Source of the DNA: Deinococcus peraridilitoris DSM 19664
GTDB lineage: Bacteria; Deinococcota; Deinococci; Deinococcales; Deinococcaceae
DNA: 64,000 nt
Assembly: GCF_000317835.1 (NCBI RefSeq)
Contig: NC_019793.1
Coordinates: 124,001 to 188,000, forward strand
Reading direction: 5' to 3'
The translations under genes and the position numbers were made by a program. The notes beneath the pieces are model-generated. The model was not told where the DNA came from. It did not search any database and saw only the letters and a program-made list of their open reading frames with translations. This document shows, piece after piece, positions 56,578-64,000 of the stretch (its first letter is position 1; each line of letters begins with the position of its first letter).

Positions 56578-58569
56578 ATGTCTCAACCTCCTGAATCCTC
56601 GAAGAGCGGCCGCTCCAGCATTCTGCTGGCGGCCGCTCGGTCCGCACTGGATACCAATCCGGCCCGCGCTCTTGCTGACGGGCGCGCCTCGTTGCAACTC
56701 GCGTATGAGGAGGGAAGTCAGGCTGGTCAGGCTGAAGCGCATCTTGTGGTGGCGCTGGCCGCGCTGCGCCTCGACGATTCCAGTACTGCCCTTGAAGCGT
56801 TCGAACAAGCCGGTCAGCTGTATGTTCTGAGCGGGGAACTTGACCACGCCGTCGACGCGATGCTGCACACCGGGCGCCTGCTCAACGACCGTGGGCATGT
56901 AACCGACGCCATTCGGACCTTTGCCCAAGCGCTGGGCTTCGCCCGTGAGACCGGAAACCAGGGGGCGCAGGCCCGCGCCCTCAACTCGATGGCGCGCCAG
57001 GCACACGCCCACGGAGAAATGACCCGTGCACTCGAGCTTCTCAACGAAGCGCTCGTGCTGCACCGCGCCCTGGGTGACGCCCCAGGCGAGACCAACACCC
57101 TGACCAACATCGGCATGACCCTGTCAGGCCTGGGGGAATACGAACAGGCGCTCGACATGCTCCTCGAAGCTTACCGGCTGGTGCGTCAGAATCGCCCGCT
57201 CGACGCGGCAGCACAAAGTCTGCTGCTGGTCAACATCGGCTTTCTCTACGAGGAGATGGATGAGCTCTCCCGCGCGCGAGAAGCCCTCGAGCGCAGCCTG
57301 GCCGTCAGCCGCGAGGGCCACGTGACACGAATCGAGGTAGGCGCCGCCGCGAATTTGGGAGTCACGCTCGTGGCACTCGGCGAGACTCACGAAGCCGAGC
57401 ACCACCTGTCCTGGGCGCTTCAGACTTCGCGACAGATCAATTACCGCAAATTCGAAGCTGTGGCGTTGGGAGGGCTGGGCAGCGTCAGCCTGACTCGCGG
57501 CCAGGTACAGGCCGCCCTCAGCCTGTTCGATCAGGCCATTCAGGTCGCGCTCGACATCGACGAGCAAGGTACCTATCTCACCACACTGGTCCACAAGGCT
57601 CGGGCGCTGCTGCAAAGCGGCGCACCCAACACGGCACGCGAGGTCCTTCTCGAAGCGCACGAAGCAGCGAAAGGCGCGCGGCGACCAAAGGTTCTGAGAG
57701 ATGTACACCACCTGCTGACCGAGACATACGAGCGCATTGGAGACTTCCGCGCGGCGTACGGGCATTTTCAGGAGTACCAGCGGCTGTACCAAACGTTGCG
57801 CAGTGCGGCTGCCGGGCGTGAAGGCGCCCGGTTGACCGAGCAGATCGATATGGAACGGGCCCATCACGACGCTCAGGTTTACCGGGTAGAGGTTGAGGCA
57901 CTTCAGGCAGCCCGCGCGTCCGCTGAAACGCTTGTAGCCGAACGTACGCGTGACCTGGAAATCTCCCAGCTGGAAATTGTCAATCGGCTGGCGCTCGCCG
58001 CCGAATTCCGTGACGACGATACCGGTGAGCATACCCGGCGGGTCGGGCTCTACGCGAGCCGTCTGGCGTTCGCACTGGGTCTCCCCGACGAGCAGGTGAA
58101 CATGATCCGCATGGCCGCCCGGCTGCACGACGTGGGCAAAATCGGCATTTCGGACGCGCTGCTGCTCAAACCCGGCCACTTCACCAGCGAAGAGCGGCTG
58201 CAGATGCAGGCCCATACCCTGATTGGCGCCGCCCTGCTGGCCGACAGCCACTCACGCCTGCTGCGCGAAGCGGAGGTGATCGCACTGACGCATCACGAGC
58301 GCTGGGACGGCCGGGGCTATCCGCACTGCCTCGCAGGAGAACAGATTCCACTCGTCGGCCGGATTGTCGCGCTGGCAGATGTCTTCGACGCCCTGACCCA
58401 CGTCCGCCCGTACAAGCGGGCATGGACCGTCGAAGAGGCCCTGCACGAAATCAACGCTCAGCGCGGACTGCAGTTCGATCCCCGGCTGGTGGATACCGCA
58501 CTTCTGCTGTTCGCAGCACCCGATTTTCTCAAGGAAGTGACCGAACAGGTGCGAAACGACTTCTTCTGA
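56578..58569 (+). CDS. TPR-containing HD-GYP cyclic di-GMP phosphodiesterase
   Basis: The 663-residue protein has about ten TPR-like helical repeats (residues ~15-400) for protein binding, a coiled-coil link (~420-470), then an HD-GYP domain. HD and metal residues are in AARLHDVGKIGI. The GYP motif reads HHERWDGRGYPHCLAGEQIP. HD-GYP domains cut cyclic di-GMP to lower its level. No receiver or membrane segment is present, so signal input is through the TPR region. It follows the subtilase gene at 57 bases. Confidence 0.9.
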   Translation: MSQPPESSKSGRSSILLAAARSALDTNPARALADGRASLQLAYEEGSQAGQAEAHLVVALAALRLDDSSTALEAFEQAGQLYVLSGELDHAVDAMLHTGRLLNDRGHVTDAIRTFAQALGFARETGNQGAQARALNSMARQAHAHGEMTRALELLNEALVLHRALGDAPGETNTLTNIGMTLSGLGEYEQALDMLLEAYRLVRQNRPLDAAAQSLLLVNIGFLYEEMDELSRAREALERSLAVSREGHVTRIEVGAAANLGVTLVALGETHEAEHHLSWALQTSRQINYRKFEAVALGGLGSVSLTRGQVQAALSLFDQAIQVALDIDEQGTYLTTLVHKARALLQSGAPNTAREVLLEAHEAAKGARRPKVLRDVHHLLTETYERIGDFRAAYGHFQEYQRLYQTLRSAAAGREGARLTEQIDMERAHHDAQVYRVEVEALQAARASAETLVAERTRDLEISQLEIVNRLALAAEFRDDDTGEHTRRVGLYASRLAFALGLPDEQVNMIRMAARLHDVGKIGISDALLLKPGHFTSEERLQMQAHTLIGAALLADSHSRLLREAEVIALTHHERWDGRGYPHCLAGEQIPLVGRIVALADVFDALTHVRPYKRAWTVEEALHEINAQRGLQFDPRLVDTALLLFAAPDFLKEVTEQVRNDFF

Positions 58570-58614
58570 CGGCGAGCCCACTCCCGCGGTAGATCGAACT
58601 TGCCGGTCGGCCCG

Positions 58615-58902
58615 TCAGGAACGCATCGCGAGTTGCACGGTCACCTCGTCGTCCTGCTGAAGGCGTTCTGCTTTCCGGATACTGGCTTTGATGGGAACGA
58701 TGTAGCGGTCCTCTTGTGGAAACAACGACGTTTTCCACGTGGTGTCACCGATCCGCGCCCGGACGGGCATCATGCCCCAGCCGTATGACACGAGCCTCGA
58801 TGCAGCATGCAGGTCATGGCACTGCTCAGGCGGAACCGAGATGAAGTACCAGGGGGCCGGGCCCGCCCAGTACCACAGCCGACCGCTGAACGTCAGCGTC
58901 AT
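58615..58902 (-). CDS. DUF1905 domain protein
   Basis: The 95-residue protein begins MTLTFSGRLWYWAGPAPWYFISV and has the DUF1905 features: GMMPVRARIGDTTWKTSLFPQEDRYIVPIKASIRKA and a charged C-terminus with DDEVTVQL. Members have an unknown, possibly ligand-binding role. The start at 58902 is chosen because it matches the usual family N-terminus. It is convergent with the HD-GYP gene. Confidence 0.8.
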   Translation of the reverse strand: MTLTFSGRLWYWAGPAPWYFISVPPEQCHDLHAASRLVSYGWGMMPVRARIGDTTWKTSLFPQEDRYIVPIKASIRKAERLQQDDEVTVQLAMRS

Positions 58903-58946
58903 GGCGTCACCCGGTTTCCTAGAGCCCTGCCGAAAGAGTGTCCCTT

Positions 58947-58968
58947 CCAAATCGGGTCCAAATCGGGT
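58947..58968. repeat. Tandem 11-mer upstream of the DUF1905 gene
   Basis: CCAAATCGGGT occurs twice in direct succession, 45 bases upstream of the DUF1905 start on the minus strand. It could be a regulator site or an accidental duplication. Confidence 0.35.
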
Positions 58969-59198
58969 GACGAGAACTGGGCCGCGCGGGGAATGCCAAA
59001 CCTTCCGTTTCCGAGAACTTCCCCAACTTGGGTCGCCGCCAGCTCTGAACGCCGGGAAGATCTGCCGTGATGGGCGGCATCGTCGATTGTTGGGCCAGGC
59101 GTTCATCATCTCGTGGCGACGGGCCCGTCAAAATGCCTTGGGTCATCGTTCTCCGGGTGATGACGGCAAAAGGATCGACGCAATGCTGACGTACACAA

Positions 59199-59855
59199 TC
59201 AGGTGTCGCTGCGTGGTCGTTTGTGTTCCACCGCCTTGACGGCTTCCTCGAGAACCGCCGCTGACGCTTTTTTCCGTGCTTTGCGTGCCCGGTAGAACAG
59301 GTACGCCGGAATGGCAATCAGTGCGACGATCAAGAGCGCATACAGTTGATACTGCCGCCAGAGTTCCACGAAGGCCACCCCTCCGGCCCACAACCCCACC
59401 TGCCACGCTGCCGTCCAGGTGAGTGCCCCGATAAACGAATAGGCAGTGTAGGGCAGCCAGCCCATCCCGGCGGACCGGGCGTTGAAAATGAACAGCGTGC
59501 GGACCGGGCCAAACCAGCGGCTGATCACGCACATCCAGGGGCCACGGCGCTGCATGAGGAGCTGCACCGTCGTGAGACCAAAGCGCTGCTGTACGTGCAG
59601 CGGAATCAGGCGCAGGCCTCGCGGTCCAAGGTAGTAACCGATGAGGTTTCCCAGGGTGTTGGCAACAGCGCCCCACACGACCGCCTGCCAGAGTTCCACC
59701 TGGCCGTTGTGACTCATCAGGCCCAGGGCAAGCATGCTCGCCTCGAAGGGAACACCCGGCACACCGATTCCCTCTGCCACGAGCAGCAAGAAGTTGACCG
59801 CCTGAACCGCTCCCGGGTCCAGCGTGTCCAACCAGTTCATCAGCGACTCGATCAA
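59199..59855 (-). CDS. DedA/SNARE-associated family membrane protein
   Basis: The 218-residue protein has about five membrane segments and DedA features: FLLLVAEGIGVPGVPFEASMLALG at the N-terminus, GNLIGYYLGPRGL, and the basic motif region CVISRWFGPVRTLFIFNARSAGMGW. DedA proteins are thought to scramble or transport lipids and to help keep membrane proton balance. TTG 59855 after GGGAGG is preferred over GTG 59909, which has no ribosome site. Confidence 0.85.
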   Translation of the reverse strand: MIESLMNWLDTLDPGAVQAVNFLLLVAEGIGVPGVPFEASMLALGLMSHNGQVELWQAVVWGAVANTLGNLIGYYLGPRGLRLIPLHVQQRFGLTTVQLLMQRRGPWMCVISRWFGPVRTLFIFNARSAGMGWLPYTAYSFIGALTWTAAWQVGLWAGGVAFVELWRQYQLYALLIVALIAIPAYLFYRARKARKKASAAVLEEAVKAVEHKRPRSDT

Positions 59856-59997
59856 AGGGCCTCCCGACTCCGTATCAAGGGTAGCGGACCGGGTAATGTA
59901 AGTAGCCACATTCCGGCGATCTACCCTCGCAGTGGTGTGCGACTCCGACCGGCGCGCGCGCGCTCCTGAGGACGATCACGAGCAGCAGAGCAGCACC

Positions 59998-60759
59998 TCA
60001 GGGCGAGTGCATCCCCAGCGGATGGCGGTTCATGTCCTTGTACAGCAGGTATTTGCTCCAGCGTTTTCCGAGTGCGCCATACCATTGCGGGCAATGCGCG
60101 CCCATCCAGATCACGTCGCCCTCCTGTACCTGATAGTAACGCTCGCCCAATCGGTAGATGCCCTCCCCTTCCAGCATCAGCAGTCCGTGTTCCATGTAGT
60201 GCACCTCGACATACGGCAGGGTCGCGCCGGGAGCGTAACTCATGGTGGTCACCATGAAGTCGAACGAGGCCTCGTCGGGCAGCAGCTTTCGCGCGACCAG
60301 TCCGGGATCCCCCTCGAAGTGAGCACCGTCGAGGTCGCGCTCGTTTCCGATGACGACCTTCGGCAGTGTGAGAGGCAGCGACGGCGCTTCGAACGGCTTC
60401 TCGAAAACCGTCAGCCGCGAATCCTGCTCGGCAGTGAGCTGATGTTCGCTGCCTGCGGGCAAAAACGCGTAACCATACTCGGTCAGGATGTGGGTCTCAC
60501 CCGCCACTTCGAGCCGCACTCTGCCGTGCTGCACAAACACAAAACGTCCGATGTGCCGGGGTGCCGAGGTGGCCGCACTGCCCGTCGGCATCTCGGCGCC
60601 GAACTGCACGAAGCGCGCGCCAAGGCCGATCACGGGAGCGATGTGCACGGTGCAGGCGTCTCGCGGCCACCCCTCGAGGCTGGTACGAACGAAGGTATCC
60701 GGGGTAATAAGCGCGTGTTCGGCCTGAATACTGGAACGGGTCAGTCCTAGTCGATGCAT
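59998..60759 (-). CDS. allE: (S)-ureidoglycine aminohydrolase
   Basis: Releases ammonia from (S)-ureidoglycine to give (S)-ureidoglycolate in purine degradation. The 253-residue bicupin has the C-terminal metal-binding pattern [20 protein letters not shown] followed by [12 protein letters not shown], with the Glu/His/His/Gln ligands of the Mn site. It is third in a coupled minus-strand operon after allC and allB. The next gene (DedA) is 142 bases away. Confidence 0.93.
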   Translation of the reverse strand: MHRLGLTRSSIQAEHALITPDTFVRTSLEGWPRDACTVHIAPVIGLGARFVQFGAEMPTGSAATSAPRHIGRFVFVQHGRVRLEVAGETHILTEYGYAFLPAGSEHQLTAEQDSRLTVFEKPFEAPSLPLTLPKVVIGNERDLDGAHFEGDPGLVARKLLPDEASFDFMVTTMSYAPGATLPYVEVHYMEHGLLMLEGEGIYRLGERYYQVQEGDVIWMGAHCPQWYGALGKRWSKYLLYKDMNRHPLGMHSP

Positions 60760-60803
60760 GAAACCTCAGTGGGGAGTTGAAACGGGGTGGTTGAAGCGGC
60801 TCG

Positions 60804-62156
60804 TCACGCGTCCGGATCAGGCCGCACAAAGCGGCCACGATGCGCCGCGTCAAATTTTCCTTCAGAGTAAACGGTGACCCCTCGAGAGAAGGTCTGACGC
60901 ACGCACCCCTGAAAGGTGTACCCAAGATACGGACTGAGGCGCCAGCGATCGTGCAGGTCACTGCGCTCCAGGGTCGATGAGGCGTTGAGGTCGACCAGTA
61001 CCAGATCGGCGTCGGCGCCGACACTCAGAGTGCCCTTGCCCGCAAAACCAAAACGGCGAGCGGGAGTGGTCGCGCTGAGCGCCGCCACCCGCTCCAGTCC
61101 GAGGCCCCGACGTGCGTGTCCTTCGGTGAGCAGGACTGTCAGGGTGGACTGCACGCCCGCGACACCACCCCAAACCTCGAAAAAATCTTCGGGTTGCTTG
61201 AGGGCCGGGTCGGAAGGCGAGTGATCCGAGCCGACCAGATCGACTTGACCGTTCAGGACGCAGTGCCACAGTTCCTCACGGTCGGGGTGGGGCCTCAGGG
61301 GCGGCGCACACTTGGCCAGGGCGCCCAGCCGCTCCAGGTCTTCTTCGGTGAAAAACAGGTAATGCGGGCAAGTCTCGATGCTGACGTCCACCCCGCGGGC
61401 ACGCGCCTGGGCCGCCTGCACGACCGCCCGTCCGCTCGACAGATGCACGAGGTGCAGGCGCGCGCCCGTATCTTCGGCGAACATCAAGACACGCTGGACA
61501 GCCTCGACTTCGGCAGTGACCGGGCGACTTTTCAGGTAGTCGCGCACGCCCCGACCCCCACGCGACCGAATAAACTCCGTCCGCCAGCCTGTCAGTGCCT
61601 CGGACTCGGCGTGCACTGCGACGACCAATCCCAATTCGCGGGCCAGACTCAGACCTTCGAGCAGCGTCCGGTCGTCAGCGGCCGGAAACTCCGGGATGCC
61701 CGAGTTGCTCATGAACGCCTTGAATCCCATCACGCCCGCGTGCGCCAGGGCGGGCAGCGCTCGCACGTTGCCGGGAATCAGTCCCCCCCACAGGGCAAAA
61801 TCGACCAGCGATCTCGCTTCTCCAGCGGCCCGTTTGGCCTGCAGGGCTGCCACGCTCACCACCGGCGGATCGGAGTTGAGGGGCATGTCGCAGAACATGG
61901 TGCCGCCGCCTGCCGCGAGCGCGCGGCTCCCGCTTGCCAGGCCCTCCCACTGTTCGCGCCCGGGCTCGTTGAAATGCACGTGTGTGTCCACCATGCCCGG
62001 AAAAACGTGCAGACCGCGGGCGTCGGTCTCGTGCCGGGCGCTTCCGGCAAGCCCATGCCCCAGCGCCACGATGACACCGTCCTGTACGGCCAGGTCGGCC
62101 ACCTCCACGGTGTCTTCGAAGATGAATGCACCGCCGCGGATCAATTGGTCGTACAT
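60804..62156 (-). CDS. allB: Allantoinase
   Basis: Opens the allantoin ring to allantoate. The 450-residue amidohydrolase has VDTHVHFNEPGREQWEG with two metal histidines, the carbamylated-lysine region GFKAFMSNSG, the histidine segments HLVHLSSGRAV and ETCPHYLFF, and GSDHSPSDPALKQ with the catalytic Asp. Its ATG overlaps the allC stop (TGATG). It is followed by allE. Confidence 0.95.
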   Translation of the reverse strand: MYDQLIRGGAFIFEDTVEVADLAVQDGVIVALGHGLAGSARHETDARGLHVFPGMVDTHVHFNEPGREQWEGLASGSRALAAGGGTMFCDMPLNSDPPVVSVAALQAKRAAGEARSLVDFALWGGLIPGNVRALPALAHAGVMGFKAFMSNSGIPEFPAADDRTLLEGLSLARELGLVVAVHAESEALTGWRTEFIRSRGGRGVRDYLKSRPVTAEVEAVQRVLMFAEDTGARLHLVHLSSGRAVVQAAQARARGVDVSIETCPHYLFFTEEDLERLGALAKCAPPLRPHPDREELWHCVLNGQVDLVGSDHSPSDPALKQPEDFFEVWGGVAGVQSTLTVLLTEGHARRGLGLERVAALSATTPARRFGFAGKGTLSVGADADLVLVDLNASSTLERSDLHDRWRLSPYLGYTFQGCVRQTFSRGVTVYSEGKFDAAHRGRFVRPDPDA

Positions 62157-63418
62157 CAGGGCCGCTCCGTGCGTGCCCGCTCGGCGTCCAGACGACGCAG
62201 AAATTCCAGGCCAACCTGCAGCGCGAGTTTCACATCATCCTCCCGGACCGATTCATGCGGGTGGTGGCTCAACCCGTCAGGACTGCGGACAAAGACCATC
62301 GCCACCGGCGCCCGCTCGGCAATGATCATGGCGTCGTGACCCGCGCCGCTCGGTACGTCCGGCAACGGCACGTTCCCCGCGGCGGCGGCTTCCCGCAGCA
62401 GCTGTCGTAAGCCTGTGTCCATGGGCACTGCCTTCTGTTGGCTGCGCAGGGTCCACTCCAGATCCAGCCGACGTGAGGCGGCCAGTTGCTCGGCCTGGGC
62501 GCGCAACACCTCAAGCTGTCCGAGACGCACCTCGTCATGGGTGTGCCGCAGATCAAGTGACAGTTCGACCTCGCCTGGGATGACATTGGTCGCACCCGGA
62601 GAGACCCGCAGCTGTCCGACGGTCGCGACCAAACCGGGTGTTTCGCGGGCACGCTCCTCGACTGCCAGCACGAAGGCACTCGCGCCGCTCAGGGCGTCGC
62701 GTCGCAAGTGCATCGGCGTGGTCCCGGCGTGGTTGGCTTCTCCCCTGAAGGTCACCGTCAGCCGACTCTGACCGGCAATGGCCGAAACGAGGCCCAGCGG
62801 AAGGTCCTGCGTGGCCAGGCCGGGCCCCTGTTCGTTATGGAACTCCAGGTAGCCCAGCACCTTTCCTTGCAGTTCTGCACGCGAGATCTCCTCGGGCCGC
62901 AGGCCAAAATCGCGCAACGCTTCGGCAAAACTGATTCCCCGTGCGTCGGTCACGCCGAGCAGGTCGTGTGCGCGGCCCACCAGCGCACGACTGCCGAAGA
63001 AGGGCACGCCGAAACGCACGCCTTCCTCCTCCGAAAAGCCGATGACTTCGAGCGCGTAGGACAGAGGCGTCGAGGCAAGCGCCTCGACGAGCGCCAATCC
63101 CATGACGACGCCCAACACACCGTCGAAGCGTCCCGCGTTCGGGACGCTGTCGAGGTGAGAAGCAATCAGGAATGTCGCTGCAGGCCCCGGGTGCGCGGTG
63201 GGGGCACTTGCCGGAAACACCGCGCGGAAATTGCCCGCAGCGTCCACCGAGCTGACCATACCCAGCTGCTCGGCCCAACGCGCGAGCTTCGAATGAACAC
63301 GCGTCATGGGTGCCGAGCAGAAGGTCCGCGTCAGGCAGTTTGGTTCTTCGCTTTCCTGGGCGAGGTCGTCGCACCATGTCATGACCTTGCGGGCCAGCCC
63401 TCCCAGTCGGTCGTTCAT
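62156..63418 (-). CDS. allC: Allantoate amidohydrolase (M20 family)
   Basis: Hydrolyses allantoate to ureidoglycine (or a related product), CO2 and NH3. The 420-residue M20-type enzyme has metal ligands in ASHLDSVPNAGRFDGVLGV, FSEEEGVRF, EFHNEQGPG, and SGAGHDAMI. The dimerization and substrate domain includes GEANHAGTTPMHLRRDAL. The ATG at 63418 is preceded by GAGGATGGGAA and overlaps the upstream malate synthase stop (ATGA), so they are coupled. Confidence 0.93.
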   Translation of the reverse strand: MNDRLGGLARKVMTWCDDLAQESEEPNCLTRTFCSAPMTRVHSKLARWAEQLGMVSSVDAAGNFRAVFPASAPTAHPGPAATFLIASHLDSVPNAGRFDGVLGVVMGLALVEALASTPLSYALEVIGFSEEEGVRFGVPFFGSRALVGRAHDLLGVTDARGISFAEALRDFGLRPEEISRAELQGKVLGYLEFHNEQGPGLATQDLPLGLVSAIAGQSRLTVTFRGEANHAGTTPMHLRRDALSGASAFVLAVEERARETPGLVATVGQLRVSPGATNVIPGEVELSLDLRHTHDEVRLGQLEVLRAQAEQLAASRRLDLEWTLRSQQKAVPMDTGLRQLLREAAAAGNVPLPDVPSGAGHDAMIIAERAPVAMVFVRSPDGLSHHPHESVREDDVKLALQVGLEFLRRLDAERARTERP

Positions 63419-64000
63419 ATTTCCCATCCTCGCAGCCTGGCGGCGACCAGCGGGAAATAATCCGCGCACGTGTCCGCCAGGACCAGGGTGTCAAGCAGCT
63501 CCCCGGCAAACGACTTCTCCTGCGCGTGCTCTTCACGCAGCTCGCGGTAGCGCTGGGGAGACAGGGTTCCGCCCTCTGTGAGGCGCACCCGATGGTGCAC
63601 CCACTGCCACAGCTGGGCACGAGCGAGTTCCGCGGTAGCCGTATCCTCGATGCGCCCTTCACGCACGATCACGCCCAGCCCGGCGTGCCACGCGGCAAAG
63701 TAATCGAGCGCGATGCCCAGGGCTTCACGCACGGCGGCCAGCGGCACCGATGTGACCGGTGGGAAGGCGCTCAACTCCTCAGGTCCGGCGCCCTGAGCGC
63801 CGCGAGCCTGCGGCGGTTCCCGTGAGAAGGCTTCACGGACTGCGGGAATCAGGCTGGGCAGGCCAGCCCAGGCCGCCTGGTAGCCGTACGCCACTTCACG
63901 CCGCTTGTCCTGTGTCACGGCACTCAGGGCGGCCTGAGGATCTTGCGGATCGGGAGCAAGGGCGGCGCTTCCGCCCACCGCCCGACCGCCACGCCGCACG
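63415..64000 (-). CDS. Malate synthase, C-terminal part (cut by window edge)
   Basis: About 194 residues of the C-terminal region of malate synthase are visible. They include GYQAAWAGLPSLIPAVREAF, then LDYFAAWHAGLGVIVREGRIEDTATAELARAQLWQWVHHRVRL, typical of the A-type enzyme helical plug, and SPQRYRELREEH. It condenses glyoxylate with acetyl-CoA to malate. Being first in the allC-allB-allE operon, it would remove the glyoxylate made from allantoin. The N-terminus lies outside the window. Confidence 0.9.
   Translation of the reverse strand, partial: VRRGGRAVGGSAALAPDPQDPQAALSAVTQDKRREVAYGYQAAWAGLPSLIPAVREAFSREPPQARGAQGAGPEELSAFPPVTSVPLAAVREALGIALDYFAAWHAGLGVIVREGRIEDTATAELARAQLWQWVHHRVRLTEGGTLSPQRYRELREEHAQEKSFAGELLDTLVLADTCADYFPLVAARLRGWEI

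Overview
This is a 64 kb, high-GC bacterial chromosome segment that reads as a member of Deinococcus or a close relative. The evidence is the gene content: a BamA-type outer-membrane assembly protein and LptB-like ATPase beside DivIVA, a Fem-type peptidoglycan bridge enzyme, and a DR0824-like aminodeoxyfutalosine deaminase. Promoters agree: many start codons lie only 5-8 bases after a TANNNT -10 box, as expected for the leaderless mRNAs common in Deinococcus. No rRNA, tRNA or CRISPR array was seen. The species is not identified.

Layout. 1-5.7 kb: a MarR-type regulator coupled to a cut-off gene, NADP isocitrate dehydrogenase, a small membrane protein, a protein with two peptidoglycan-binding domains, and a radical SAM enzyme. 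5.7-12 kb (minus strand): a formate/oxalate block with an OFA-family MFS carrier, its 47-residue small subunit, FdhD, a DUF1641 protein and an NAD-type formate dehydrogenase. 12.3-21.6 kb: TerC, an alcohol dehydrogenase, a YyaL-type protein, an ABC-2 exporter pair, and a PNP-YggS-DivIVA operon. 21.8-31.5 kb: BamA, a DUF3084 coiled-coil protein, LptB, then deoB-NTF2-like-unknown-hisD-phosphatase. 32-46.7 kb: a phosphoesterase, an orphan peptide-binding protein, MqnX/NudC, an AroE-like protein without catalytic residues, FemX, a PpiC foldase, TetR, a BtuF-like protein, a cytochrome c followed by a fused truncated hemoglobin, SppA, and a fused MhqO-MhqD protein. 46.8-49.5 kb: leuS behind what looks like a peptide-controlled attenuator. 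49.5-54.9 kb: an insertion hot spot with an IS3-family copy broken by an IS30-family copy, a higBA toxin-antitoxin pair, and an IS630-family copy. 55-59.9 kb: a lipoprotein subtilase with seven AEGNVW repeats, a TPR/HD-GYP phosphodiesterase, DUF1905 and DedA proteins. 60-64 kb (minus): malate synthase-allC-allB-allE, a purine-salvage operon that turns allantoin into glyoxylate, ammonia and then malate.

The most notable observations are: (1) a leaderless 13-codon peptide plus mutually exclusive hairpins ahead of leuS; (2) a leaderless 14-codon uORF whose stop overlaps the deoB start; (3) a 41-nt repeat in three places, one copy inside the IS3 element, so it appears to be mobile; (4) protein fusions (GATase-like + truncated hemoglobin; dioxygenase + hydrolase); (5) the hexapeptide-repeat subtilase; and (6) long perfect hairpins without U-tracts at many gene ends. 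All functional statements rest on reading motifs and context; no database search was run.
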